The notes: a model not told the origin generated them from the letters alone. 64,000 bases of DNA from Gracilibacillus massiliensis (GCF_001458115.1 NZ_CZRP01000012.1:124001-188000); one strand, 5' to 3'. Numbered from the stretch's first letter, positions 50,369 through 61,717 are shown. Numbers and translations are program-made.

Positions 50369-52771
50369 TCATAACTTCCAAATCGAAGTCGCATATTCCC
50401 TAATAGTACGGTCACTAGAGAACTTACCAGAATGCGCAATATTTACAAGACTTTTGGATAACCACTTATTGCTATTTCGATAGGTCTGATCGACAAATTG
50501 ATGGGTTTCTACATAATCATCAAAGTCTTTTAAGATAAAATAAGGGTCATTGCTTGATAGTAAGTGATAATAAATATCGTTGAATTCTTGGCCGAAAAAA
50601 CCATCCCTGATTTGATGCATGATTTGTGTGAGACGTTCGTCCGTTTGATAGATTTCTGTCGCTTGGTAGTCACCATTACGATAGAATTCCTGCACCTGAT
50701 CTGCAGTAAGTCCAAATAGAAAAATGTTCGATCTATTCACCAGATCTTTCATTTCAATATTTGCACCATCTAAAGTGCCGATCGTAAGGGCGCCATTCAT
50801 CATCATTTTCATATTTCCTGTACCTGAAGCTTCTTTACCAGCTGTAGATATTTGTTCACTTAAATCTACTGCAGGAATTATTTTCTCTGCTAAGCTTACA
50901 TTATAATTTTCAAGGAAAACCACTTTTAGTTTTCCTTTAATAGAAGGATCGTAATTAACTACGTCAGCTACGGTGTTAATTAATTTGATAACTTCTTTTG
51001 CAAAATAATAACTGGGTGCTGCTTTGGCTGCAAAAATAAACGTGCGAGGTGTGATATCTAATGAAGGGTTATCTTTTAATTCATTGTATAAATAAATGAC
51101 ATGAAAAATATTAAGAAGCTGCCGCTTATACTCATGCAGTCGTTTGATTTGGACATCGAAAATTGATTGATCATCCACCAAAATACCTGTTGATTGCTGG
51201 ATGAATTTCGCTAATTCTATTTTGTTTTGACGTTTGATCTGGTTGAGTCGATCTAATAAAGGCTGGTCTTTAATATGCCTTACGAGATGTGTTAACTCTC
51301 TTGGACGATGAATCCAACTTGGGCTGATTGTTTCTGTGATAAGTTCAGAGAGTTGTGGATTCACCATTAATAACCAGCGACGATGGCTAATCCCATTGGT
51401 TTTATTGTTGAATCGTTTCGGGAACAGTTGATGAAACTCTTTCATCTCTTGCGTTTTTAGTATTTCCGTATGTAGCTTAGCGACACCATTCACACTAAAA
51501 CTACTAATGATAGCAAGCCTAGCCATATGAACCTGATTGTCTGCAATCACAGCTAATTGTGGAATTGTATCTCTTAATTGCGGTTGATTGTACCAAATCC
51601 CCTGACAAAATCGTTCATTTATTTCATCAATAATCATATAGATGCGAGGTAAAAGGTTTTGTATCATGGCTACAGGCCACTTTTCTAATGCTTCACTCAT
51701 AATCGTATGATTGGTATAAGCGAAAGTGTTAGTGGTTATTTCCCAAGCATCATCCCAACCAAAACCTTCTTCATCCATTAACAATCTCATCAATTCAGGA
51801 ATGGCTAAACTTGGGTGGGTGTCATTGATTTGGATGACTGCTTTTTTAGGTAGGTGTTTTAGTGATTTTTTCATTTTTGATTTAAAGTGGGAGATAATAT
51901 TTTTTAAGCTCGCTGCCACAAGAAAATACTGCTGTTTGATTCGAAGTATTTTACCTTCCTGACTAGAATCATCTGGGTAGAGAAAGCCTGATATTTGATC
52001 AATGGAATGATGATGCTCCAGTTGATGGAAATATTGATTGGATTCGTTTTGGTCTATTGTCGAAATGGGTTCAGCGCTCCATAGTCGCAATGTGTTGATC
52101 ACTTGATTCTGATAACCGACAATCGGAATATCATAGGGGACCGCACGCACTTTGTCTGTATTGATGTAATGAAATACGAGATCACCATTGTTGTCACGAT
52201 CCATTTGAACTGTTCCGCCAAATTCGAGTTCTACCGCTTCATCGTTCTTTTTAATTTCCCAAGGATAGGGGCTGTCGAGCCAATAATCAGGTAGTTCTGT
52301 TTGATAGCCATTGATAAGACGTTGTTCAAATAAACCATAACGATAACGAATACCATAGCCATGACCAGGGTAATTTAATGATGCCATCGAGTCCAAAAAG
52401 CAGGCTGCTAGTCTACCGAGTCCACCATTTCCAAGGCCTGGATCTCGTTCTTGTTTATATATTTCTTCAGGTATCAACCCGAGCTTGGTCAAAGCCTCAT
52501 TACAAATATGCAACATGTTCTGATTTAACAAATTGTTTTTTAGTAAACCACCAATTAGAAATTCCATTGATAAATAATAAACTTGCTTTGGATTCTTTTT
52601 GTTATACTTTCGATTCGTTTTTTCCCACTGTCTATTAATTTCTAATTTTACAATCTCACAAAGCCCATTATAAATTTGTTCTTTTGAAGCTTCTTTAAAA
52701 GGATGCTGGCTTAACTCTTCGGTGGAATGAATGATCGCTTTCATCAGTGTATCAACAGACCATTGCTTCAA
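50369..52771 (-). CDS. glgP: Glycogen phosphorylase
   Basis: 800 residues. GT35 features are LGNGGLGRLAACFLDSMAS, HRSVP-like region RRWLLMVNP, QIKRLHEYKRQLLNI, and KMMMNGALTIGTLDGANIE. The PLP lysine lies in the segment STAGKEASGTGNMKMMMNG. It releases glucose 1-phosphate from glycogen. Its ATG overlaps the glgA stop (ATGA). It is the last gene of glgB-C-D-A-P on the minus strand, the B. subtilis order. Confidence 0.97.
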   Translation of the reverse strand: MKQWSVDTLMKAIIHSTEELSQHPFKEASKEQIYNGLCEIVKLEINRQWEKTNRKYNKKNPKQVYYLSMEFLIGGLLKNNLLNQNMLHICNEALTKLGLIPEEIYKQERDPGLGNGGLGRLAACFLDSMASLNYPGHGYGIRYRYGLFEQRLINGYQTELPDYWLDSPYPWEIKKNDEAVELEFGGTVQMDRDNNGDLVFHYINTDKVRAVPYDIPIVGYQNQVINTLRLWSAEPISTIDQNESNQYFHQLEHHHSIDQISGFLYPDDSSQEGKILRIKQQYFLVAASLKNIISHFKSKMKKSLKHLPKKAVIQINDTHPSLAIPELMRLLMDEEGFGWDDAWEITTNTFAYTNHTIMSEALEKWPVAMIQNLLPRIYMIIDEINERFCQGIWYNQPQLRDTIPQLAVIADNQVHMARLAIISSFSVNGVAKLHTEILKTQEMKEFHQLFPKRFNNKTNGISHRRWLLMVNPQLSELITETISPSWIHRPRELTHLVRHIKDQPLLDRLNQIKRQNKIELAKFIQQSTGILVDDQSIFDVQIKRLHEYKRQLLNIFHVIYLYNELKDNPSLDITPRTFIFAAKAAPSYYFAKEVIKLINTVADVVNYDPSIKGKLKVVFLENYNVSLAEKIIPAVDLSEQISTAGKEASGTGNMKMMMNGALTIGTLDGANIEMKDLVNRSNIFLFGLTADQVQEFYRNGDYQATEIYQTDERLTQIMHQIRDGFFGQEFNDIYYHLLSSNDPYFILKDFDDYVETHQFVDQTYRNSNKWLSKSLVNIAHSGKFSSDRTIREYATSIWKL

Positions 52772-54219
52772 TTCTGTTCACTCCTTTGTACAGTGGATTT
52801 AGTTTCTGCTAAGGAATGATAGAGCTCCGCGTATTGCAAAGCTGATTCCTGCCAACTAAAGTGACTATCATTCACATTTCGCATCAACGAATGCCATTTT
52901 TGTTCATTATGATAAATAGAAAGTGAATATTTTAATACATGTAATAGTTCATGGGCATTATAGTTGGAAAAACTGAATCCATTACCTTTTTGTGTATACT
53001 CATTAAAAGGAGTAACCGTATCTTTTAAACCGCCTGTTTCTCTTACAATTGGCACAGAACGATATTGTAGGGCAATCAGTTGTGCTAAGCCGCAAGGTTC
53101 AAATTGGGAAGGCATGACAAAAAAGTCGCTAGCGGCATATAGTTGCCTTGCTATCGCTTCATCAAATCCAAGATAACTGACCATTTTTCCTTTATGTCGT
53201 TCTTCTGCATGATAAAAAAAACGGTGGAATTCGTCATCCCCTGTACCTAATAAAACAAATTGAACATCTTCTTGTAAAAATTCATCTATTATAGCTTGAA
53301 TTAAGTGGAGGCCTTTTTGTTCTACGAGCCGAGTAATCATGACATACATTGGAATTTCAGGATCTTCAGTCAATCCGAGTTTTTGTTGAAGTATTTCTTT
53401 GTTTTTCTGCTTTCCCGGCCCTGCATTTAGATAATTGGATGGTAAGTGAGGATCTAACAAAGGGCTGTACTCTTTGAGATCAATTCCATTAAGGATGCCA
53501 ACGAAATCATCCTGCCTATCCGTAATCATCGAATGTAGTCCTTCAGCAAAAAAAGGTGTCTTTAATTCTTCGGCATAGGTTGGACTGACCGTGGTTACTT
53601 TATCCGCATGAAATATTCCCGCTTTCATGCAATTAAGCAGGCCGTTCCATTCCATCCCTCCAATATGTTCTGGTGGTGTGTTAAATAAATCCTGGTAGGC
53701 GTCTTTTTGCATAATCCCCTGATACTTAATATTATGGATCGTGAAGACGGTTTTTAAATCCAGAGTAGGAAGTGCAATTTTTGCAAATGCAGCTGCTAAA
53801 CCAGCCTGCCAATCATGGGCATGCAAAATGTCAATTTCTAAATCCAGTTCGGTTATCGTATCGACGACAGCTTGACAAAAAAAGACGAATCGCTCGCCAT
53901 CATCATCATAGCCATAAATACCATTTCTTGAAAAATAATAGTCATTTCCAATAAAGTAATAGGTAATATCTCGATAAATCAAGCGAAACAATGTAGTGTT
54001 ATGCTTACGCCAACCTACTTCTACAGTAAATGAAGTGATTTTTTCGATCTGATCCATCCAATTATCTATCATATCCTTATAAAAAGGGAGAATTACGGAA
54101 ACATCATATTTTTTGGTTTTCGTTAATGCTTGCGGCAATGAACCAATCACATCTGCAAGTCCTCCGGTTTTAACAAAAGGAGTACATTCGGAAGCAACAA
54201 ATAAGATTTTATTCCCCAT
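52768..54219 (-). CDS. glgA: Glycogen synthase (ADP-glucose)
   Basis: 483 residues of GT5. The N-terminal KTGGLADVIGSLPQAL (about 17-32) binds ADP-glucose. HAHDWQAGLAAAF, TIHNIKYQG, VSPTYAEEL, ITRLVEQKG and PSQFEPCGLAQLIALQY follow in the C-terminal domain. It elongates alpha-1,4 chains. AAAGGAG lies rather far (13 nt) before the ATG. The end is coupled to glgP. Confidence 0.97.
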   Translation of the reverse strand: MGNKILFVASECTPFVKTGGLADVIGSLPQALTKTKKYDVSVILPFYKDMIDNWMDQIEKITSFTVEVGWRKHNTTLFRLIYRDITYYFIGNDYYFSRNGIYGYDDDGERFVFFCQAVVDTITELDLEIDILHAHDWQAGLAAAFAKIALPTLDLKTVFTIHNIKYQGIMQKDAYQDLFNTPPEHIGGMEWNGLLNCMKAGIFHADKVTTVSPTYAEELKTPFFAEGLHSMITDRQDDFVGILNGIDLKEYSPLLDPHLPSNYLNAGPGKQKNKEILQQKLGLTEDPEIPMYVMITRLVEQKGLHLIQAIIDEFLQEDVQFVLLGTGDDEFHRFFYHAEERHKGKMVSYLGFDEAIARQLYAASDFFVMPSQFEPCGLAQLIALQYRSVPIVRETGGLKDTVTPFNEYTQKGNGFSFSNYNAHELLHVLKYSLSIYHNEQKWHSLMRNVNDSHFSWQESALQYAELYHSLAETKSTVQRSEQN

Positions 54220-54237
54220 TAATACCTGATCACTCCT

Positions 54238-55341
54238 TTAAACGGTTCTATTTTTTGCGATAATAAATGGTTGTTCCTTCGCTCCCTTTAACAGCTGATC
54301 TTCGGTAATCGTAACATCCTTATCTAAAATGACATTTTCTAAATGTGCTCCATCTTCAATTCTGCAATGCTGAAGAATGATCGAATTTTTAATTTTTACG
54401 CGTTTACCGACCTTTACTCCGCGGAATAAAATGCTATTTTCAACTTCACCGTTAATAACACCACCTGTAGCAATTAAGGATTTGGATACGTCAGCAGAAC
54501 CGTTATATTTGGTAGGTGCTTGATTTCCGATTTTTGTGTAAACACGGCCCCCTTCAGAGAAAAGTTGTTGATAATTTTCTGGTTCTAGTAAGGCCAAATT
54601 TTGTTGATAATAACTATCGATAGAGTTTACCACTGCACTATATCCTTGATAGGAGTAGGTGTGGATGTTAAGTCGGCTAAGGTTTGCGGTGATGCCATCA
54701 AGAAAAAAATTACTTTTGTAATTTGCAATACATTCTTCCATTAAGGCGTACAATAAGGATTTACGTATGACATAAATGCCAGAAAAAACATGAGGATTTT
54801 TCGTGTCATTTGTAATCGCTTTGACTTTTCCTTGCTCATCCACTTCTACTTTTAGGCATGCATCATGTTCTGGTAAGTGTGCATATTCAGTGGTAAGTAA
54901 CGTGATATCTGCTTCCGTTTCAAGGTGAGCCTCAAACAGTTCCTGGTAATTCATATTGGAAATAAATTGACTGCCACTAATCAGTACATAATTCGACTTG
55001 CTTCGTTCAAAGTAATCCCAATTGTTGCAGAAATGTCGTAAATCTCCTTTCGATACATCGTTCGGATCATGCCATTGAGGTGGTAGAATAAATAATCCGC
55101 CGTGGCGTTTGTTCAATTCCCAATCCGCTCCAGAACCTAAATGATCCATTAACGAGCGGTATTTGTTTTTTGTGAAAATCGCTATCTCACTTATATTGGA
55201 CTTTGTCATATTAGAGAGAGTAAAATCAATTAAACGATATCTGCCGGCAAAAGGTGTAGCTGCCCCACACCTAAAATAAGTTAATTCATTTAAAAAGTCG
55301 TGCTCATGTTCCAAGTTAATGAGTCCCATCATGGTTTCCAT
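54238..55341 (-). CDS. glgD: Glucose-1-phosphate adenylyltransferase, regulatory subunit GlgD
   Basis: 367 residues. It resembles GlgC: GRYRLIDFTLSNM, then a left-handed beta-helix C-terminal domain with NSILFRGVKVGKRVKIKNSII. However, the N-terminal GGxGxRL loop that GlgC uses for catalysis is replaced by MGLINLEHEHDF. That is the usual sign of the non-catalytic partner in Bacillus GlgCD complexes. AAGGAGG is 10 nt before the ATG. It lies 15 nt after glgC. Confidence 0.94.
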   Translation of the reverse strand: METMMGLINLEHEHDFLNELTYFRCGAATPFAGRYRLIDFTLSNMTKSNISEIAIFTKNKYRSLMDHLGSGADWELNKRHGGLFILPPQWHDPNDVSKGDLRHFCNNWDYFERSKSNYVLISGSQFISNMNYQELFEAHLETEADITLLTTEYAHLPEHDACLKVEVDEQGKVKAITNDTKNPHVFSGIYVIRKSLLYALMEECIANYKSNFFLDGITANLSRLNIHTYSYQGYSAVVNSIDSYYQQNLALLEPENYQQLFSEGGRVYTKIGNQAPTKYNGSADVSKSLIATGGVINGEVENSILFRGVKVGKRVKIKNSIILQHCRIEDGAHLENVILDKDVTITEDQLLKGAKEQPFIIAKNRTV

Positions 55342-55356
55342 TTTTCGATCACCTCC

Positions 55357-56493
55357 TTACGAAATAGATTCGAGATTTTCATTCGATAGAACAATAGGGT
55401 CGGAACTAGATTTAGCGATAATTCGAGTATTGCTTGGAATCGTTACATTCTCTTGGACAATCACTCTTTCTAAAACGACATTTTCCCCGATTCGTGCACC
55501 AGGCAGAAGGATAGATTGTTTAATTACCGAGTTTTTAGCTACTTGAACATTTTCAAATAATACCGAATGGTCCAAAGACCCTGAGACAACACAGCCGTTG
55601 TTCACTAAGGAATGTCGAATAGTAGCCTGCTTATTGATAAGTTGTGGCGCAAAATTTGAGTCGTGGGAATAGATTCTCCAATTGTTATTAGGAGAGGAAA
55701 ACGACAAATTTTCTTCCAAAAGATCCATGTGCGCCTCCCAATAACTTTGAATCGTTCCAACATCTTTCCAATAACCTTCAAAACGATAGGCGTAAAGAGA
55801 GAGATTATCCATGATCATAGCAGGTAGAATGTCCTGGCCAAAATCATGATTGGACTCCGAATCTCTTGTGTCAGCTTCTAAATAACTTTTTAAGATTTTC
55901 CAATTAAAGATATAAATCCCCATCGATGCTAGGTTATTTTTAGGATTGGTTGGCTTTTCTTCGAATTGGTTGATTTTAAGGTCATCGGATGTATTTAAAA
56001 TGCCGAAACGTGAAGTATCTTCCCACGGTACTTCAAGAGCAGAAATGGTCACATCTGCATTTTTTTCCTTGTGGTATTTGAGCAATTTATCATAGTCCAT
56101 ATGATAAATATGATCCCCCGATAAAACCATCAGATATTCGGGATCATACCGTTCAATGAAATGAATATTTTTGGTAATGGAATCAGCAGTCCCAAGATAC
56201 CAACTACCGCCATCATTGACGGTAAAGGGCGATAATATCGTGAGACCATCCTCCATCCGATCAAGGTCCCAAGGTTTTCCGACACCAATGTGTTTGTGGA
56301 GATCAAGGGGTGAATATTGTGTTAAGACACCAACTGTGTACATTCCTGAATTTAAACAGTTACTTAAAGTGAAATCAATAATACGGTATCTCCCGCCAAA
56401 AGGTACAGCAGGTTTTGCGAGATTTTTGGTAAGCAAGCCGAGACGTTTGCCTACGCCTCCAGCAAGAAGCATGGTTACACATTCTTTCTTCAT
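55357..56493 (-). CDS. glgC: Glucose-1-phosphate adenylyltransferase, catalytic subunit GlgC
   Basis: 378 residues. The catalytic loop [44 protein letters not shown] and FEEKP are all present. A C-terminal beta-helix ([24 protein letters not shown], about 320-343) follows. It makes ADP-glucose from glucose 1-phosphate and ATP. The start ATG overlaps the glgB stop (ATGA) and follows AAGGAGGG. Confidence 0.97.
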   Translation of the reverse strand: MKKECVTMLLAGGVGKRLGLLTKNLAKPAVPFGGRYRIIDFTLSNCLNSGMYTVGVLTQYSPLDLHKHIGVGKPWDLDRMEDGLTILSPFTVNDGGSWYLGTADSITKNIHFIERYDPEYLMVLSGDHIYHMDYDKLLKYHKEKNADVTISALEVPWEDTSRFGILNTSDDLKINQFEEKPTNPKNNLASMGIYIFNWKILKSYLEADTRDSESNHDFGQDILPAMIMDNLSLYAYRFEGYWKDVGTIQSYWEAHMDLLEENLSFSSPNNNWRIYSHDSNFAPQLINKQATIRHSLVNNGCVVSGSLDHSVLFENVQVAKNSVIKQSILLPGARIGENVVLERVIVQENVTIPSNTRIIAKSSSDPIVLSNENLESIS

Positions 56494-58394
56494 TGCAATC
56501 CCTCCTTTTCTAGATTTTGTTCTTGCTTAAAAACGGATACAGCTAATGGTGGAATCGTTACTTTAATATGTTGTTTTTGATGATGCCATTCTTGTGAAAT
56601 GGTTTCATGCAAAGTAGAATTTTGTTGATCAGATCCTCCAAAACAAGTTGCATCAGAGTTGAAAATTTCCTTATATGTTCCTACATAAGGCACTCCAATT
56701 TTGTACTCGTGATATACTTTTGGTGTGAAATTACAGATTATAAGTAAATCTTCTTTAGCATCAATGTTTTTACGAAGGAAGACTAAAATGCTTTGATCCT
56801 TGTTATCTGCATCTATCCATTGAAATCCATCTGGATTATGATCTAATTCGTATAAAGCGGGTTGATCAAGGTAAAATTGAAAAAGGGCTCTCGTATATTG
56901 AAATAACGAGTCATGCAATGGATAGTCGAATAAAAGCCAATCTAGTTGATGTTGATCTCGCCATTCAATATATTGACCAAACTCACCACCCATGAAGATA
57001 AGTTTTTTGCCAGGGTGCATGATCATGTAGCCAAATAGTAATCTTAAGTTAGCAAATTGTTGCCATTGATCTCCGGGCATTTTATTTAAAAGTGACTTTT
57101 TCCCATGAACAACTTCATCATGTGACAGTGGAAGAACAAAATTCTCACTATAGTTATACATCATTGAGAAAGTCAGTAAGTTGTGATGCCATTTTCGATA
57201 GACGGGATCATATTCCATATACGTAAGTAAATCGTTCATCCAACCCATATTCCACTTGAAATTAAAGCCAAGTCCGCCAATTGATGTAGGATGACTTATT
57301 TGAGGAAGATCTGAACTATCTTCCGCCATCATTAAGGCATGAGGGTGAATGTCAAATACGACTTCATTCAGTTTTTTCAAAAAAGCAATTGCTTCTAAAT
57401 TTTGGTCGCCACCTAATCCATTTTTTAATTGTTCTTCGTTATCATCTCTATCAAAATTCAAGTACGTCATACTTGCAACAGCGTCAACTCTAAGTCCATC
57501 AATATGATACTCTTCCATCCAGTAGATCGCATTAGATATCAAAAAACTTTGAACTTCAGGTCGCCCAAAGTCAAACGTTAATGTACCCCAAGAACGTTTC
57601 TCAGCTTTTTTTGGATCACTATATTCATATAATGGTTCACCATCAAATTGCCGTAAACCTTGTTCATCTTTGCAAAAATGACCTGGAACCCAGTCCATGA
57701 TCACCCCAATATGATGTTGATGACATTGGTCGATAAAAAATTTGAAATCAGTTGTAGTACCATATCGGCTAGTTGCTGCATAATAGCCGGTAATTTGGTA
57801 CCCCCAGGATATGTCCAATGGATGCTCTGCAATCGGTAATAATTCTATGTGTGTTACGTTTAATTTTTTTACATACGGAATTAACTCATCGGCTAATTCC
57901 CTGTAAGAAAAGTAGCTTCCATCTTCCTTTGTTTTCCAGGAACCAAGATGTAGCTCGTAGATCAAGATTGGAGATTCGTAAGGATTGTAATTCTTTTTAT
58001 TTGATTCCCATTTCTGATCGTTCCACATATACTGATCATAAGAAGGTGTCAAAGATGCTGTACGTGGCCGAAGTTCTGCCTGAACTGCATAGGGATCAGC
58101 TTTTAGAAATGCTGGTCCATTTTTCGGTGTAATTCGATATTTGTAAGCTGTATTTGCAGGGATATTAGAAAAATAGCCACTCCATAACCCATTTTGGTTG
58201 ACTCGTTCTAATTGGTGATGTTTACCGGTCCAATTGTTAAAGTCACCAGCTATTTCGACACGAGCAGCATTAGGGGCCCATACCGTAAATTGATAGCCCG
58301 TTTTTCTGGTGTGACAACCGAGGAACTGATAGCTGTGATAATGTGTTCCTTGGTGGTAAAGGTAAATATCTAGATCACTTAGGTATTGTGTCAT
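56490..58394 (-). CDS. glgB: 1,4-alpha-glucan branching enzyme
   Basis: 634 residues. An N-terminal CBM48 domain ([23 protein letters not shown]) precedes the GH13 barrel. Catalytic sites are the nucleophile Asp in [10 protein letters not shown], the acid Glu in [13 protein letters not shown], and the third Asp in [14 protein letters not shown]. It makes alpha-1,6 branches. AAAGGAG precedes ATG 58394. It is the first gene of glgBCDAP. Confidence 0.97.
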   Translation of the reverse strand: MTQYLSDLDIYLYHQGTHYHSYQFLGCHTRKTGYQFTVWAPNAARVEIAGDFNNWTGKHHQLERVNQNGLWSGYFSNIPANTAYKYRITPKNGPAFLKADPYAVQAELRPRTASLTPSYDQYMWNDQKWESNKKNYNPYESPILIYELHLGSWKTKEDGSYFSYRELADELIPYVKKLNVTHIELLPIAEHPLDISWGYQITGYYAATSRYGTTTDFKFFIDQCHQHHIGVIMDWVPGHFCKDEQGLRQFDGEPLYEYSDPKKAEKRSWGTLTFDFGRPEVQSFLISNAIYWMEEYHIDGLRVDAVASMTYLNFDRDDNEEQLKNGLGGDQNLEAIAFLKKLNEVVFDIHPHALMMAEDSSDLPQISHPTSIGGLGFNFKWNMGWMNDLLTYMEYDPVYRKWHHNLLTFSMMYNYSENFVLPLSHDEVVHGKKSLLNKMPGDQWQQFANLRLLFGYMIMHPGKKLIFMGGEFGQYIEWRDQHQLDWLLFDYPLHDSLFQYTRALFQFYLDQPALYELDHNPDGFQWIDADNKDQSILVFLRKNIDAKEDLLIICNFTPKVYHEYKIGVPYVGTYKEIFNSDATCFGGSDQQNSTLHETISQEWHHQKQHIKVTIPPLAVSVFKQEQNLEKEGLQ

Positions 58395-58436
58395 TTAAAC
58401 TCCTTTCAACTTCAACAGCATATTCTAACTGTTATT

Positions 58437-58463
58437 ACTATATGATAGGAAAAATTGTTATAT
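58437..58463 (-). promoter_or_regulatory. SigE-like promoter of glgBCDAP
   Basis: On the minus strand: ATA, 16 bp, CATATAGT fits SigE (ATA-N16-18-CATACANT with one mismatch), 42 nt before the glgB start. The B. subtilis glg operon is known to be a SigE target during sporulation. Confidence 0.5.
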
Positions 58464-58529
58464 TACTTAGAGACATGAGAATATCTTACATCTAGGTATC
58501 TTTTAAAAAGGATCTGAGGTGCTTTATTT

Positions 58530-60629
58530 ATGGAGAGGTTAGTTGCATGGTTGGATGAAAAAGACAGGATAACGATAGAAGAAAATCTTTTTGATGATTG
58601 TAGGAATCACGTTCCAGAAATAACTGTTGGTAAAGATGAAGTGACAATTAGAGCAATTGAATATCTATCGAAACAAAAAATAAATATTTTCCTGGATTGC
58701 AACCTCCCAATTGGAGAGGATGCTTTTTTAAGATGGGGAGAAAATTGTTATTCTATTTATCCAAGGGAGGTTGTTCGAAGTGTCTGGTTTGATCAAACAT
58801 ATGATGCTAGTAATGAACTACTTGGAAACAGCTATTCAAAAGAAGCAACTACTTTCTCTGTATGGGCACCTACCGCGACCAATGTAATGCTGATTCTAAA
58901 CAAACAACGACTAATGATGAAGAGGAAAGAAAATGGTGTCTGGTATAACAAAGTGACCGGGGATATAAAGGATTGTACGTATCAATTCGCAGTTAAAATC
59001 AATGGGGAAGAGCGATTGGTAAACGATCCCTATGCTAAAAGCATGACAGCCAATAGCGAAGAATGTGTTGTAGTGGATTTAGAATCGACAGACCCAAAAA
59101 ACTTCAGAACTACTATTTACCCTAAAGTTTATAAAAAAGATGCAATTATCTATGAATTACATGTGCGTGATGCTACGAGTTGTCAAGAAAGCGGTGTCCA
59201 ACAAAAAGGGAAATTTCTAGGATTAACAGAGAAGAACACAAGCACTACCGACGGTTATTCAACGGCATTGCACTATGTAAGTGAGTTGGGTTGTACGCAT
59301 GTTCAGCTTTTACCTATTCAAGACTTTGCCCGTGTCGATGAGCTACAACCTGAAAAGAGTTACAATTGGGGGTATGATCCGTTATATTTTATGGTTCCAG
59401 AAGGAAGTTATGCGACCGATGTCAATAATCCAAGCTGTCGAGTGAAAGAATGTAAGCAAATGATAAATAGTTTTCATAAAGAAGGAATTTCCGTAATTTT
59501 AGATGTGGTATTTAACCATGTCTTTGATCATGAAAATTCTGTTCTTGAAAAATTAGTGCCAGGATATTATTTTCGCTATCATGAAAACGGTGATTTAAGT
59601 AATGGCAGTGGTACGGGAAATGATTTAGCAACCGAGCGAAAAATGGTTCGGAAACTGATATTGGATACCGTCGATTATTGGCTTCGAGAATATTTAGTAG
59701 ATGGTTTTCGCTTTGATTTAATGGGGCTAATTGATATTGATACAATGCAGGTTATTTACAGAAGATGTCAACTAGAAGCTAGACCTATCTTTTTGTTAGG
59801 AGAAGGGTGGGATTTAAATACACCTCTACCACCAACTATAAAAGCAACCATTGCGCAATCTGATCAAATAGTAGGGATTAGTCAATTTAATGATAGATTT
59901 CGAGACGTGGTCAAAGGCTATGATTTGATAAATAAGGGATTTGTAAATGGTGATGGTCACTATCTAGAAGATCTTCCGCAAATAGTTTCGGGTTCTTCCG
60001 ATTTAAGATTTGGAAATCGATTGTTTTCTCGTCCACTTCAGTCGATTAACTATGTAGAATGTCACGATAATCATACATTGGCAGATTGGTTACTTAAAAC
60101 AAATCCTGAAGCAGCCGAGGAAGATCGTAAGCGAATGCACCAATTAGCAACAGGCTTAACGATTTTAAGTCAAGGCATACCATTCATTCATGCTGGTCAA
60201 GAATTTTTTCGAACTAAATATGGTGATGAGAACAGTTATATATCAGGCGATGCTATTAACCAATTAGACTGGAAAAAAAGAGTAGAGGAAAACGAAAATA
60301 TTAAATGGGTTCAACAGCTTATATCACTGAGGAAACAATATAATGTCTTTCGGTTAGATTCAGCTAAAAAGATACAAGAACGCTTCCATGTTATTAAGAC
60401 ACCTCAACCTGTGTTTGGCTATATGCTTTTCGGTAAAAAAGAAGACTTTGTTGTTTTTGTTAATCCCAGTTCAAACAAAATGAATATTAGATTACCTGCA
60501 ACTGGTAGATGGGAAAAAATAAGTAGTAATTACTCGAGTTCGAACTCACCGATATGTTGTTCATGGCAAGGAAAAGGAGAAGTAGAAGCATATGAATTAG
60601 CGATTTGGAAGAAAAGGCGTAACACATGA
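58530..60629 (+). CDS. amyX: Type I pullulanase
   Basis: 699 residues. An N-terminal domain and CBM48 (TTFSVWAPTATNVMLIL, about 108-124) come before the GH13 barrel. It has the pullulanase type I signature YNWGYDPLYFMVPEGSY. Catalytic residues lie in VDGFRFDLMGL, LLGEGWDL and ECHDNHTLAD. It hydrolyses alpha-1,6 links in glycogen and limit dextrins. No signal peptide is present, so it is cytoplasmic like AmyX. In B. subtilis amyX is far from glg; here it is divergent from glgB and probably completes glycogen turnover. GAGGTG precedes the ATG. Confidence 0.95.
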   Translation: MERLVAWLDEKDRITIEENLFDDCRNHVPEITVGKDEVTIRAIEYLSKQKINIFLDCNLPIGEDAFLRWGENCYSIYPREVVRSVWFDQTYDASNELLGNSYSKEATTFSVWAPTATNVMLILNKQRLMMKRKENGVWYNKVTGDIKDCTYQFAVKINGEERLVNDPYAKSMTANSEECVVVDLESTDPKNFRTTIYPKVYKKDAIIYELHVRDATSCQESGVQQKGKFLGLTEKNTSTTDGYSTALHYVSELGCTHVQLLPIQDFARVDELQPEKSYNWGYDPLYFMVPEGSYATDVNNPSCRVKECKQMINSFHKEGISVILDVVFNHVFDHENSVLEKLVPGYYFRYHENGDLSNGSGTGNDLATERKMVRKLILDTVDYWLREYLVDGFRFDLMGLIDIDTMQVIYRRCQLEARPIFLLGEGWDLNTPLPPTIKATIAQSDQIVGISQFNDRFRDVVKGYDLINKGFVNGDGHYLEDLPQIVSGSSDLRFGNRLFSRPLQSINYVECHDNHTLADWLLKTNPEAAEEDRKRMHQLATGLTILSQGIPFIHAGQEFFRTKYGDENSYISGDAINQLDWKKRVEENENIKWVQQLISLRKQYNVFRLDSAKKIQERFHVIKTPQPVFGYMLFGKKEDFVVFVNPSSNKMNIRLPATGRWEKISSNYSSSNSPICCSWQGKGEVEAYELAIWKKRRNT

Positions 60630-60766
60630 AAAAATAGTGAAGTGTTACCGTTCTCTTTTATCCACTATTATTTGGTCGCTAGTGAATTCTGTTCCAAATT
60701 TGTTATGATAAATGATACAATGTTCTAAAGTAGGGCATTTGCTTGCCAAGAATAATGGGAGGACTT

Positions 60767-61717
60767 ATGACTCAAAAAACATTAGTTGTCAACGTGGATC
60801 TGGATGAAAAGTATCTTCATCAATTAAAAGAAATAGCACCAAATTGGCGAATTGTGAATAACGAAAATCTCGATGATTTGAAAACTGCAGAAGTTGTTCT
60901 TCATTGGAATAAAAAATCAAAGGATATACTATTGCAAGAAAATACCAATTTGCGTTGGATTCAAGTGTGGAGTGCAGGAGTAAATGGTCTCCCATTAGAA
61001 CAATTAGAACAAAAAGATGTTTTTCTAACAAGTGCCAATGGAGTACATGCCTTTCCTATTTCTGAAACAATATTTGCTCTAATGTTAAGTTTAACAAGAA
61101 AAATTCATACATATGTGCGCCAACAACAACAAAAACAATGGGATAATGCCAATTTAAAATTAGAGATGCATCAAAAAACAATTGGCATTATCGGTGTTGG
61201 AGAAATTGGCCAGGAAACCGCGAAAATAGCTAAAGCATTTGGAATGAAAGTATTAGGTGTGCGTCACTCTGGAAAAGAAACTGCTTACGTGGATCATATG
61301 TATACACAAGACCAACTATCACAGGTACTTCCACAGTGTGATTACGTGGTGGTTACCCTACCATTAACTAATCAAACCAGGGAAATGTTTGCTGCATCGC
61401 AATTCAATCAAATGAAAAAAAGTGCATTCTTCATTAATATCGGTCGTGGAGCGATTGTAAGAGAACAGAATTTAATAGAAGCACTACAGGATAATAAAAT
61501 TGCCGGTGCAGGATTAGATGTTTTTGCAACAGAACCGTTACCAGATGATAGCCCGCTTTGGAAGATGGAAAATGTTATTGTCACTCCGCACTCTGCAGGT
61601 GCAACCGAGCAATATGATCAGCGCGTGTTAGAGGATATTTTTATTCCGAATTTCAAAGAATATCTTAAATCAAAGAAACCAAATATTAATGTAGTCGATT
61701 ATAAAAAGGGGTATTAA
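60767..61717 (+). CDS. D-isomer 2-hydroxyacid dehydrogenase family protein
   Basis: 316 residues from ATG 60767 after GGAGG (4-nt spacing; an in-frame TTG at 60743 is an alternative). The NAD-binding loop is IGIIGVGEIGQETA (about 138-151). Catalytic Arg is in NIGRGAIV, Glu in DVFATEPLP, and His in TPHSAGA. The YtoN/GhrA-like subgroup reduces glyoxylate, hydroxypyruvate or related 2-keto acids; the exact substrate is unclear. It is a single gene. Confidence 0.9.
   Translation: MTQKTLVVNVDLDEKYLHQLKEIAPNWRIVNNENLDDLKTAEVVLHWNKKSKDILLQENTNLRWIQVWSAGVNGLPLEQLEQKDVFLTSANGVHAFPISETIFALMLSLTRKIHTYVRQQQQKQWDNANLKLEMHQKTIGIIGVGEIGQETAKIAKAFGMKVLGVRHSGKETAYVDHMYTQDQLSQVLPQCDYVVVTLPLTNQTREMFAASQFNQMKKSAFFINIGRGAIVREQNLIEALQDNKIAGAGLDVFATEPLPDDSPLWKMENVIVTPHSAGATEQYDQRVLEDIFIPNFKEYLKSKKPNINVVDYKKGY

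Noticed and set aside
59512-59745. 77-codon minus-strand frame inside the pullulanase gene
   Set aside because: Shadow frame over a conserved catalytic region, without start signals.
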